Notes under the pieces: generated by a model
Database searches by the model: none
What the model was told of the DNA's origin: nothing
What the model saw: only the letters and a program-made list of their open reading frames with translations
Position numbers and translations under genes: made by a program
From: Ciona savignyi
Taxonomy: Eukaryota; Chordata; Ascidiacea; Phlebobranchia; Cionidae
DNA length: 64,000 bases
NCBI GenBank assembly: GCA_000149265.1
Contig: CH003341.1
Location: forward strand, 65,687-129,686
Direction of reading: 5' to 3'
Shown: in pieces, positions 13,201 through 24,770 of the stretch
How positions within the stretch are numbered: the first letter of the stretch is position 1
How the letters are laid out: each line of letters starts with the position of its first letter

Positions 13201-16200
13201 TGTTGCAATAATTTGAAAAAAAGGTTGATTTTACCAGCAATCCTAATTTAATGACACACTATAGTTTTATTGTCAAGAACCGCATTTTACTCCGTTAAAG
13301 ACGTTTAGTTTAGATTTTGCGAATTCCACATGTTTACTAACCATAATCGCGATTATTCATTCATCCAATACCTTGACCAGCGATTATCGATACTTTATGA
13401 TAGGGGGTAGGATATTCATGTAAAACCAAGGGGGTTAACACACGGGCAATCACCAGATTACCTCGCGCCCATCGTCGGGTTACCGGAGATACTGTAGTGT
13501 GTTGAGTATGATATACACGTTTCTTCAATTTGTTAGAACCCATTTATCCACTTGGTTCAGGCAATGTCCGTTAAGTTCCTTGCCCAAGAACACAAATGAC
13601 TAGCTAGCGACCAGTTTCGTATCTGCAACCTTTCGGTTGAAAGGTGTCGCACTAATCGACCAGACTAACCGGTAGGCATTTAAAAAAAAGGTGACAGGTA
13701 GAAGCATTCAAACAAGTCAGTTGTGTCCTTGAGCAAGATTTAATTTTATCTGATTAAACCTAAAATACTTAAGCCTGTTCGAAAATACATTTGGCGACTA
13801 GAAAATACACTTGCCAAATCGAAAATACAACACGCGACTCGTGTGTTGTGGTGTATCACGGTTATGTTATTTTATTTTTAGTGATACCAATTAATCTACT
13901 GGCTCCGTGTGATATCCGTTAAGTGCTTTGCCAAGGGTTTGGATATTCGGTCGGACACATAACAAATGAAAATATAGAAAATGCACACTGATACCGTGTT
14001 ATATTTAAACGCATGTACGAAAGAGTGACCTTAACATCTGTTGGTTGTCCTCGACAATCTTCTAATCTTTGCACAAGATCCTGGGCAACCCCGGATACCC
14101 GCATCTCCATTGAATGACGTCCCATTCCCAACCTGTGTAACATGGGACCGCAATAATTTTAAAGTTTTTAATTTGGCTAGTATGTAGAGATGACCTGTTC
14201 GCATGTGTAGTCTGAATAGGAGATTTATGTATATCCTATATACCGATTAATCCACTGAGTTCAGGCAATGTCTGTTGTGCCTTGTCCGAAGTCACAACCG
14301 ACCCATAAGATCCAAATTTTAATCTTAAAAAAGCTGAAAGGCGAAGCACGAAATCATAAAACTATTTAGTCGGTAGTGTAACTGCGAAAATTTAATGTTT
14401 ATTTTTTTTTTTTATTTGATTTCTATGCTATGTTCAAGTGTGAATATAAGCCCAAATGTGAGAATAGCCCAAACGTGTTCGCAGTATATTGGTTTGCAGT
14501 AATCTATTTTAGCTGTTAGTTAATCCTTTTTAATTGGTAATCTTGTGTTAATTAATACCCTTTGATTGTTATTTTCAGAATATTTGTTAATTAAACTTAA
14601 AATTGAATCAACGGAAACTTATAGGAATTGCAACTTTAATAGGCCACGAATAGTTAGTAAGTGATTATGTTCTTCTTTAATTTGTATTGTCATTTCTTAT
14701 ATATCTGTACAATGCTAATGCGTATTTAACCTTTCGCAGAAAACTCACTTCAATTCACTTCGTACAACGCAAATACAAATTCAATACCTAAAGATTTGTT
14801 TGATTGAAGTTGGAGTCTTTAACATTTCATACGGCCCAAAAACCCCCCACAACAGATATACTGTAGCTGCTTTTGCAATTCGGCAGTTACATCGGTTTTT
14901 AACTATTCCTGCATTTCAATGGATACCACATCTAGTGAGCCCACCCAAGAGGAGTTAGCTAACCAACCAACAGCTGATCCAAATGTAGCACTGCAACCAA
15001 GTTCTAAAGAAGTCCAAGGTACGTCATCCATTTCTGAAGGAAACCAAGTGATCAGACAGTCACAACCCAATCCTGATGAAACCCAAGTCGTGCCAATCAA
15101 TTCTGAAGAAAACCAAGCAGGTGCTACAGCCACAGTTGCAACCAAGGTTAGATCTGACATGTGTAGATCTCCAGTGATAACTAGATCCAAATCCTATCAT
15201 ATGCAAGCAAACTCTGTGGTTGAACCAGAGGATAGTGTATCCAATAGTGGGAATACGAAGAGTTCCTGCAATACCAAATCACATCGCTCTGGGTCAAGCA
15301 GAAGTTCAAGGAGTAGTGCAAGGGCAAGGAAAGCAACTTTGCTCATAGAACTAAATAATCAACGGCAGCTAAATGAGCTGGAAATTCAACAATTTAAAGA
15401 ACGCATGACCTTTGAGAAAGCTGAAATTCAGCGAGTGAAACAGAAGGAGCACGAGGACTTGCTGCAGCATCAAGCGAGAGAGGAGAAGGAGATTGAATAC
15501 CGACAGCGACGAAGGGAAATTGAGCTCCAAACTGAAATACATAAAGCATCAGTTGAACTAGAGTTAACTGGGACACCGGTATCAAACCAAACCCATATGG
15601 CGACAGAAGTCATTTGTGACAGTGCAGAGATAAACTCCCATGCCCCACATCATCCACATGTATCAACAACCAATACAAGTAACGTTCCCTTGCTTACAGG
15701 TACCAAATCTTATTTAAATGTTGCTTGTGTTTGTAATAATATTTCTCGTCCTATTGTACCTGTTAATGTATCTCACATTTCCCAATCCATTCCTGAAAAT
15801 TATGAAAAACCAAAAATTTTCCCATCATTTTGTGAGAAAAATGTTCCACCCAAATGTGACACAAACCTAAGCATTCCCAATGTAATTTGTACTCCTACAA
15901 CACATAGTAATGACATAAGTTTTACCCCCACCAATAACCCCAATTTGTCCTCCTGGTTACCAAAAACCACCTGGTATTCCCAAACGAGAGTCTCCTATTT
16001 TTTATGGAAATCCTGCTTCTTATCCTAACTTTATTATCGCCTTTGACACAATTGTTTCAAAATATGGTTGATTCGATCCAAGAGACAAACTGTTTTACCT
16101 GTCACAATATACTGGTGGATCTGCACAAGAACTGGTTAAAGGATGTTTCCTAATGCCACCAAATGAAGGTTTTGAAACAGCACGACAATTGCTTCAAGAG

Positions 16201-19200
16201 TATTTCGGTCAAAGACATCAGATTGCACGTGCCTGTCTAGATACTATTGTGAATGGGCCTGCAATACATGTGACGGACAAACAAACATTACTTCAATTTT
16301 CGGCAAAACTGAAAGCGTGTATGAACACTTTAGAAAGCATAAACTATCTATACAATATAGACAATATGGAAACTATTACAAAAATTCTGAAGAGACTTCC
16401 AACCACATGGCAAGGAGGCTGGTTGCAACTAGCAGATGAAATCCTACATAATACGAAAAACGAAATCAGCATCAAAGATTTATCCAAATATGTTCATAAG
16501 AAAACCCGTGAATCGACTTGCTATATATACGAAGCGCCTAGCCAAATGAGAGCTCTTTCTGCACCACGGATGAACTACCAGAAACCAAGAGGAATGAGCT
16601 TTGCAACTCGAATGACAACAGAATGGGACAATGTACCACGGTGCAAACTATGCGACGGGATGCATTATCTCAATCAATGCGCAAAGTTTCGAAGTTGGGA
16701 CTTCGAAAGTCCGTAAGAGATTTGTTACTGAAAGAAATTTGTGTTTTTCTTGTCTAAATGCTGGTCACATTGTACGTAATTGTTTTAGACAACAGCCATG
16801 CCAGTAAGCCAAACTGCACTGGACGGCATTCCACATTATTACATCCACCTGATTTTGATGTACAACAAGAACGGTCTCTAACCAAACCTAAAATTGCTGA
16901 CCCTGTTTCCAAACCAAAGTCCGAGATACAAGGTGATTGTATTTCTGCTGCAACAAGTACAAAGCTTATAGAAGGTGGCACACCCAACCCTTTTACCAAT
17001 TCTGCCTGTTAAGATTCGTGTTAAAGGAAGCAAACAAACAATCATCACTCAAGCTTTTCTAGACAATGGTAGTACATCCTCTTTTATCACAGAATTACTA
17101 ATAAACAAGTTAAGTGTAAATGGACCGGTAAAAGATATTTGGACATCAACAATTAATGGAGACCACCAACACAGAAGAGTGAAGGTCATTAAAAATTTGG
17201 AATTACTGGACTTGGATGAGACAAGTTGCATTCCTTTAAACCCTATGTGTTCAAACTCCAAGTTGCCCGTCTCTAGTGCTGAAATTCCATGTCGAATGAC
17301 GTTGACCAATACAAGGAATTTAAAGACATTCACATCCCCAAGTAGTGCAGAAGTGGCTTGCTATCGGAAACAACAATGAAAGGTACTGCAACCTCAAAAC
17401 GTCATAAGAGCTGCAAACGGACATTATGCAATTAAAACTTCTGTAGGATGGATAATCAATTGCCCAAGCAAGAAAATATATTCAAGAAACCGTCCATCAA
17501 GCTTTTTCATAAAAACAGAACCTCACCCAATGTGTCAGCTATGCACAGATGTGATGGACTCTATTAACAACGAGAAAAAGGAAATGTCAGTGGAACAACA
17601 TACCTTTATGCAAAGGGTATCCAAATCTGTCAAGCATAGGGATGATGGTCACTACGAAATTGACTTACCAATCAAAAACCAAGACCTAGTGATGCCAGTG
17701 AACAAGATACAAGCAGAACAAAGAGCTGCATACTTGAAGAAAAAGTTCATCCGGGAACCTCACTTTTATCAAGACTACAAACTATTCGTACAAGACATGA
17801 TAACCAAAGGCTACGCAGAAAGGGTCACTACAACCGGTCCACTGGGAAAAACATGGTATATCCCCCACCATGGAGTATATCACCCTGAAAAACCAGATAA
17901 AATCAGGGTCGTGTTTGATTGTTCTGCCAAATTCAAGGGGATTTGCCTGAATGACAATCTCTTACAGGGGCCGGATTTAACCAACAATTTAGTTGGAGTT
18001 TTGTCTCGTTTTAGACGCGAAAATGTTGCTTTAATGAGTGACATTCAAGCAATGTTCCACCAAGTAAAAGTTACGGAATCTGATCGAGACTACTTCAGGT
18101 TTATGTGGTGGAAGCACGGTGACATACAGGAGGAACTGGAAGAGTTTAGGATGTCTGTCTTTTTGTTCGGTACTATCTGCTCACCAAGCTGTGCAAATTT
18201 TGCATTAAGAAAAACTGCAGATGACAACAGAGGAAGCTTCAGTTCTACTGTCATTGACACTGTACATAACTGTTTTTATGTCGACGACTGTCTTACCTCG
18301 ACTGCAACTATTCAGGAAGCTAAGGTGCTGGTTAATGATCTTTCTGAACTTATAGCCAAAAGGTGGATTTCGAATAACAAAATGGATCAGTAACAGCAGA
18401 GAGGTGTTGGCCTCTATCCCAAAATCTGAACAAGCCAAACTAGTCCAGGACTTGGATCTAAGTTGTGACCGCTTACCAGTCGAGCGAGCACTGGGTCTAT
18501 CCTGGAATGTAGAAAATGACTCTCTGTGTTTCAGAGTCAAAGTTAAAGACAAACCTGTAACCAGACGTGGAATTTTATCTGTAGTAAATTCAATCTATGA
18601 CCCAATGGTGTTTGGTGCTGCTGTTATACAGCCCATGAAGGTATTGCTACAAACTCTGTGCAAATCCAAGTTAGGGTGGGATGAACGAATTCCACCAAAA
18701 GAACAACAAAAATGGCTCAAATGGGTAAATCAATTACCTAAATTGTCGAACTTCCAAGTACCAAGATGTTACAAACCATACACGTTTGGTAAGGTCACTG
18801 ATATACAGTTACACCATTTCTCGGATGCTTCTGAAGAATCATATGGATCAGTTTCGTACATACGATTGGTGAATAGCCTTGGAGATGTTCACTGTTCAAT
18901 TTTATATGGTAAAACACGTCTTGTCCCACTAAAGCGCTTGTCAGTTCCGAGGCTTGAATTAAGTGCAGCCACTATTTCAATCCGATCAGACAAGATGTTG
19001 CGCAAGGAGCTGCAGATGCCAATCAATTCATCTCTATTCTGGACAGATAGCACAACTGTCCTACGGTATCTCACAAATGAAGATAAAGTATTCCACACCT
19101 TTGTTGCTAACAGAGTGGAAACTATCAAAGAGAACTCATCATCCACACAATGGAAATACGTACCGACGGCCCTAAATCCTGCGGATGACGCATCGCGGGG

Positions 19201-22200
19201 ACTCTCAATTGATGCATTCTTAAAATGCACACGATGGACAAATGGACCTGAGTTTCTTTGGAAGGCCTGTGTTGCTTGGCCTAAACAACCAGAATTTCTG
19301 GAACACTTATCACCTGAAGACCCAGAAGTAAAAAGAATTGCTAAATCATGTCTAACTACAATGCCAAGTTTGCAATTTATGGACTGCATTACCACCAAGT
19401 ATTCCAATTGGAATCGTACCAAGAAAATCCTTGCTTGGATTTTAAGATATAAAGGCAGATTGCTGAACTCGGCACGCTCAGTTTCGAAGAACCCATCAAC
19501 AAACTATAAGCATCGAAAAATCCCACCTCTGTCCCTTGATGAGGTAAATGAAGCAGAAGTTGAGATTCTAAGATATCTACAAGAAAAGTATTACAACTCT
19601 GAATTAAATTGTGTCTCTAGTGGCAAGAATTTAAAGTCCAGTGCAATTTCTAAACTTAGTCCAATACTGAAGGATGGACTGTTGCGTGTTGGTGGACGAC
19701 TTACTGCTGCACCAATATCCTATGAAGCAAAGCATCAAGTGATAATTCCGAAAGACAGTCATATCGCTTCCTTGATTATAGAAGATATTCACTCCAATTT
19801 CGGTCATATGGGAAGAGAATATGTATTGGCCGTACTTCGTGAAAAATACTGGATCACTCCAAGCAAACTCCACAGGTTAGAAAAGTTCTGGCCAATTGCA
19901 TGCATTGTCGCAAAGCAAATGCAGCACGTGGTGTGCAACGTATGGCTGATCTTCCTCATGATCGACTCACCCCGAATAAGCCTCCATTTTCATATGTCGG
20001 TGTTGACTACTTCGGTCCCTTTCTTATACGTAAGGGAAGAAGCAACTTAAAGAGATATGGTGTTATATTTACCTGTCTCACAACCAGAGCTATCCACATA
20101 GAAGTGGCACACAGCCTTGACACAAGCTCATTTATACAAGCTCTTCGAAGATTCATAGCAAGAAGAGGACAAGTACAAGAAATTCGCTCTGACAATGCCA
20201 CAAACTTTGTTGGTGCTGAACGAGAACTCCAACATGAGATACAAAAATGGAATCAAAGTTCAATACATAACTACCTACTACAACAACAAATTAAATGGAT
20301 ATTCAACCCCCCAGGTGCATCCCACCACGGTGGTGTTTGGGAGCGACAGATTCGTACAATTCGTAAAGTGCTCGCTTCAGTGTGCAAGGAACAAACAGTG
20401 AATGAAGAAAGTTTTAGTACCTTGTTATGTGAAGTAGAAGGAATAATCAATAATCGGCCTTTGACAACTGTGTCTAACGATCCACTAGACTTGGAACCGT
20501 TAACACCAAATCATTTGCTGCACCTGAAACAACAACCTAATTTGCCACCTGGGATCTTTGACAAAAAGGATGTTTATTCTCGCAAACGATGGAGGCAAGT
20601 GCAGTATCTTGCAAACATTTTCTGGACAAGGTGGCTTCGTGAATACCTGCCACTACTACAACAAAGACAAAAATGGAAAATAAACTGTCGGAATTTTGCT
20701 GTCAATGATGTGGTGCTCATTGTTGATGAACATATGCCTAGAAACACATGGTCTCTAGGTCGTGTCATAGAAACTTATCCTGATAAATCAGGAACCGTCC
20801 GAAGTGTCCGTTTACAAACTAAAATTCTGTGTTTGACAGGCCAATTACAAAGCTATGCCTTTTGTCTGACTAGTGTGGTGTGGTTTACTTGAGTTACAAC
20901 TTTCAATTTTTTCTTTGGCACTTGCCAAGTTAGTTGTTCAAAGTGCAAACCTTCGTTATTGTTACACAACAAGTGGTTAAAATGATTTTCGCATTTTCTT
21001 TTATGTTAAGCTTTTCAATTTCTCTGTGAAAATATCATCGCTTAAAGGGGCCGGAATGTAACTGCGAAAATTTAATGTTTATTTTTTTTTTTTTATTTGA
21101 TTTCTATGCTATGTTCAAGTGTGAATATAAGCCCAAATGTGAGAATAGCCCAAACGTGTTCGCAGTATATTGGTTTGCAGTAATCTATTTTAGCTGTTAG
21201 TTAATCCTTTTTAATTGGTAATCTTGTGTTAATTAATACCCTTTGATTGTTATTTTCAGAATATTTGTTAATTAAACTTAAAATTGAATCAACGGAAACT
21301 TATAGGAATTGCAACTTTAATAGGCCACGAATAGTTAGTAAGTGATTATGTTCTTCTTTAATTTGTATTGTCATTTCTTATATATCTGTGAATGCTAATG
21401 CGTATTTAACCTTTCGCAGAAAACTCACTTCAATTCACTTCGTACAACGCAAATACAAATTCAATACCTAAAGATTTGTTTGATTGAAGTTGGAGTCTTT
21501 AACATTTCATACGGCCCAAAAACCCCCCAAACAGATATACTGTAGCTGCTTTTGCAATTCGGCAGTTACAGGTAGTATGCCCGAAGCTTTATAATCAAAC
21601 TCGATTTTGTTTACATTACAAATGTATATACCAAAAGTGATTTAAATGAATAATTATGTTACCTTAAGAACTTATCAAACACAGAAAAATCTTATTTTGT
21701 AAAATAATGTTTAATTTGTATTGAACCGGATTAAAATCTTACCCTCGTAGTGCGGCTAGACTAAAGTTTCTGACTTCTAAGTACTTCTTATGGCCATCTG
21801 CGAACCCGAAACCATAACCTTCGGTAAAGCACTCAACTATAGAACAGCTTGGTCTGGTGTGGAATACGTTGATGTTCTTTACCAGCGCCTGCGTTGGGAA
21901 TAGGACTTGTTTTTATTGTATTTTGAATCTAATAAGTTTTTTTTTTTATATATAAATTGTGTATTTATACTTTTGCGAGTCTGGGTGTATTTGGCTGAAT
22001 TATGAACGAATAATAAATCAAAACTTGTTTGGTTTTTATAGGAGACAACGCAAAAGTTAAACTAGGGAACGAGAACTTGTAAACTAGTGAACGAGACGTT
22101 GTAAACTAGCAAACCAGACAACCCACAGGGTAAATTATTAACCGGAATAACTTAATATAGTCGCACATATTTACCAAATGGTAATTTCGATTTATTGCTT

Positions 22201-22819
22201 AAGCTTAACTAAGTATAAATGTAATTTAGTACAATGTGACATGTACTACATTTACGCTTACAACATTTGTTTATTAGTTTTAGCTTATTAGTTTCCAAAG
22301 CACACTTTGTACTAATGTATTACACAAGAAGAGCGGGTGGTACAGGTTTAAAAATACGGAACCTTTTCGAACTATCGTTCAAAGGGTTACATAAATGATA
22401 TCCGTGAGGTTATCCGACGATCACCGTGTATTCCTGATGGGCATGAATCAAAAACTGATTTTTTATTGATATTTCTACATGTAAAACGGAGTTTTCACCG
22501 CACCCCATAACAAATACAAAATGCTTACCTCATGAATAGATTCATAGTCGTTTAAGACAACCGCGTCTTGTTGTCCGAATCTCACCGACATGACCGGTCC
22601 ATACTTCTCCCGGGACCATTTTGCAATGGTTTCCTGGGGGTATCGTCCAAAAAAGGGAGTTGCTCCTAAAATAGGGATTCCTCTTACCCCCGGGGGAAAC
22701 CGTGGGTGGGGTAATTTCCACCAGTAACGATATACGACCATGCACAGCGTTAAAGCCCCAATCAAAACAGACATAACACCGCTCCAACTATTTAACCATT
22801 CAATCAAAATAGAAAACAT
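10298..22819 (-). CDS. Cytochrome P450, CYP2 family, copy A (508 aa)
   Basis: Haem-thiolate monooxygenase of the microsomal CYP2 type. It would take electrons from NADPH-P450 reductase at the ER membrane; its substrate is unknown. Nine exons join in phase: 22529-22819, 21743-21888, 14030-14132, 12543-12652, 12268-12389, 11709-11830, 11203-11347, 10899-11062 and 10298-10621 (stop). The start ATG at 22819 gives an N-terminal anchor (residues about 14-31) followed by the proline-rich hinge [16 protein letters not shown]. Further on are the I-helix AGTETS, the K-helix ExxR (ELYR) and the haem loop [11 protein letters not shown] with its Cys ligand. Nine exons and about 500 residues are usual for CYP2. 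All exons are frame-clean. Intron 2 has grown to 7.6 kb by a BEL/Pao insertion on the opposite strand. A paralogue with identical exon lengths follows at 24771-37335. Confidence 0.93.
11935..12165 (+). repeat. SINE copy in CYP2-A intron 5
   Basis: Diverged plus-strand SINE with the central GGGCAAGGCACTGAGCGCAC and CCCGACGGTGAGTGTGAGG segments. The orthologous position in copy B (about 26710-26950) has the same insertion, so it predates the gene duplication. Confidence 0.7.
12690..12910. repeat. Decayed hAT MITE remnant in CYP2-A intron 3
   Basis: Corresponds to the better preserved MITE at 27576-27901 in copy B. They share ACGATACTAATAAA, TATCTGTAAAAATAGCGTTT and the AAACTGTAGTTTTACGC-type segment. 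The terminal repeats are lost here. Confidence 0.6.
13400..13672 (-). repeat. SINE copy in CYP2-A intron 3
   Basis: Minus-strand copy with a nearly complete body (CACGGGCAATCACCAG, CCTCGCGCCCATCGTCGGG) and a tRNA-like head at about 13615-13672. It has no counterpart at the equivalent place in copy B, so it is either a later insertion in A or was lost from B. Confidence 0.7.
14377..14891 (+). repeat. 5' LTR of BEL/Pao A
   Basis: 515 bp, TG...CA. Compared by eye with the 3' LTR it differs at only about three places: the length of a T-run near 14402, a small change near 14710 (TGTACAATG against TGTGAATG) and one near 14850 (CACAACAG against CAAACAG). Confidence 0.93.
14919..16800 (+). pseudogene. 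Gag region of BEL/Pao A, frame-broken
   Basis: Begins at an ATG 28 bp after the 5' LTR. The first 370 codons are rich in Gln, Ser and Thr, with a charged coiled-coil segment at about residues 140-215. A capsid-like part follows (about 15960-16700), then a Cys/His motif near 16640-16690 (CKLCDGMHYLNQC) and a CCHC zinc knuckle near 16750-16795 (CFSCLNAGHIVRNC) for RNA binding. Continuity is lost near 15945 (frame change), at an in-frame TGA near 16068 and near 16710 (frame change), so it cannot give full-length Gag as it stands. Confidence 0.8.
16930..20892 (+). pseudogene. Pol region of BEL/Pao A (PR-RT-RH-IN), frame-broken
   Basis: Domains in order: an aspartic protease segment around DNGSTSSFI (about 17065); reverse transcriptase from about 17530, with the catalytic YVDD at about 18280; RNase H with FSDAS (about 18820) and WTDST (about 19040); and integrase with the D, D, E residues in GVDYFGP (about 20000), SDNATNFVGA (about 20190) and GGVWER (about 20330). 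The frame changes near 16980, 17375, 18362 and 19885. All catalytic motifs are still visible, so the decay is recent or partly an assembly artefact. Confidence 0.88.
21057..21570 (+). repeat. 3' LTR of BEL/Pao A
   Basis: 514 bp, nearly identical to 14377-14891, ending in CAGTTACA and followed directly by the GGTAG target duplication. Confidence 0.93.
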
Positions 22820-23408
22820 CCTCGAAAGTAACTTTGAACCTGGGATTAAAGATATTGTACATTTTTAGGAAATTGTTTATGTATAGATATATAGCAAGCA
22901 ATTCGAGTTAAAAACAAAAAAAAATATTATACTGTTTCAACTATTCCTATTTGTACCTCAACTGCTTGTAACAAAGGTTTAGCATTGCAGACGGTTAAAA
23001 CATTGGCAAAAGACCTGAAGAAGGATAAGTTATTTGCTAATACGCAATCATTGGCAGGTCATTGGGGTAGCTTATTGCTGGAGTCATTATAAATTTAATC
23101 TTGATTTAACACTATGTTTTGTGCAAATAATAAAAAAAACATGATTTTAGTTTTAATCCCAGCTGAAACGCCTATGGCTTGTGATTCAATTTTAGTAAGC
23201 CCAACCAGAGTAATCGCCCTCCAGGTAATCGCCCAATAATAGGGTATTAGAATCTGCATAGACGACATCGTTAATTTGTTCACAGTAGGATGTTACGCAT
23301 CGTTGGTTTGTGTTTTCTGAAAATAAGGTAGGGCGATTTGTTATAATACATTTGTAAAAAAATAGCGAAAAGGCCTTAACCACAGCTTGTAAAACACATT
23401 TTGATAGT

Positions 23409-23713
23409 CCGGCCCGTTGGTCTATAACGTTTAAGTGCGTCGCCTTTCAATCGAAAAGTTGCAGGTGCGAAACTGGTCGCTAGCTATAGTCGGTTGTGTC
23501 CTTGGGCAAGGCACTTTACAGACATTGCCTGAACTCAGCGGATTAATGTTTTTTTCCAAATTGAAGAAAAGTGTCTATCATATACAACACACTGTAATAG
23601 CTCCGGTAACCCGACGATGGGCGCGAGGTGATCTGACGATTGCCCGTGTGTTAACCCCCTTGGTTTTCCCATTCACGGGGATAAAGATGAATATCGTATC
23701 CTATCCTATCCTT
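23409..23713 (+). repeat. tRNA-derived SINE copy, near full length
   Basis: One of the best copies in the window. It has a GGCCCGTTGGTCTA head, a GTTGCAGGTGCGAAAC B-box-like segment, the body motif TGTCCTTGGGCAAGGCACTT, the segment CCCGACGATGGGCGCGAGG and a tail of TATCC repeats at 23698-23712. It lies upstream of CYP2 copy A and is missing at the equivalent place upstream of copy B. Confidence 0.85.
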
Positions 23714-24770
23714 GATTGTAACCTCCCCATATATATATGCCAACACCTTACATCTTAAAAGACCTCTATAAATATGATCTTCCTTTCTGTTTGCGAGTAG
23801 TTATGTTTATGGGGATTTCCGGTTAAATGGGTGAAACTGGGTATGGAATGACAAAATAATTATTTGTATTACAATTAATTTCTATTATGCCGGTTTTAAA
23901 TGTCTGGACTCCGTCTCGGAAGGTTTCTTTATAGTAGCTCATAAGTGGACACAATAAAATGCATACGATTAAACTGATTCGTTATATACATGCCTATAAG
24001 AGCTGCGCTTCAAGCAGGCGATTACTTAGGTCCGTCTTGCATAACGCGTTTTTGATATTGGTTTAAAAAATGAAATATCTCCCGACTGACAGGCCAGAGG
24101 AAATTAGGACAAAGATTTTTGGAATAGGCACCGCTAATTCACTACAGGTCATTGCAATTAGTAGTAACGAATACTTGATTTCTTGTGCGGCAATTACATA
24201 TCTAAAAGATAAGGATTTAATAGTTCGGAGTCAATTATCTTTGTGAGAGAATAACCCGTTGAATTACTCACCAGACAGCAAACAATAAAACAAGAAGTTG
24301 CTGACGGTGTCGTTCCTGAAGGTTAAACAGGTGCTATACAATAGGCCATAAATACACAATATAGCTTTACACGATCGTTATAAATGTATGCAATTCATTG
24401 CTACAAACTCCAAAGCTATGTGCGCTTATATATATCTTAATAAAAGTAACTTGCAGCAACTGACACGCGTGCCAGTGATTTCCGAGCACTGTTCTATTAA
24501 AATATTGGAGTAATGTTAAATCAACGCAAAAGAAAACTAACATATATATTTAGTACACAGAACCGATAGACTGGAATGATATAACCCAACCCGTTCCTGG
24601 CTACCACATTGGCATGCGGTAACTTGGAGGGTAAGGGTTAGAAGTTAGAGTTAGGGTTTCAAGCGATTCTGCAGTAATTAGAGACATCCCTTTGCCTGGG
24701 ACATGCACAGGTACACACACGCACACACATAGTAATATATACATGTCTTATGTACACAGTATCCAAACGT

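Larger units (their letters stand above)
14377..21570 (+). mobile_element. BEL/Pao LTR retrotransposon A, full length
   Basis: A 7.2-kb element bounded by near-identical LTRs (14377-14891 and 21057-21570), which begin TGTAACTGCG and end GGCAGTTACA. The 5-bp target duplication GGTAG flanks both sides (14372-14376 and 21571-21575). Between the LTRs lie a Gag region, an aspartic protease, reverse transcriptase, RNase H and a DD35E integrase, the BEL/Pao order, with no envelope frame. A purine stretch (AAAGGGG) precedes the 3' LTR. It sits in intron 2 of CYP2 copy A, on the opposite strand to that gene. The uninterrupted site is preserved in copy B at about 36075. Confidence 0.95.
9150..23897. 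repeat. Segmental duplication unit A (CYP2 copy A plus flanks)
   Basis: Homologous along its length to 23905-38035. The left edge is marked by GACTCCGTCTCGGAAGGTT at about 9153 and again at about 23908. The right edges share ATGCCGGTTTTAA at about 23890 and 38023. The two units abut at about 23.9 kb, so this is a direct tandem duplication. Without the retrotransposons each unit is about 7 to 7.5 kb. Shared features inside include all CYP2 exons, a SINE in intron 5, a SINE fragment next to exon 3 and a hAT MITE in intron 3. Confidence 0.85.
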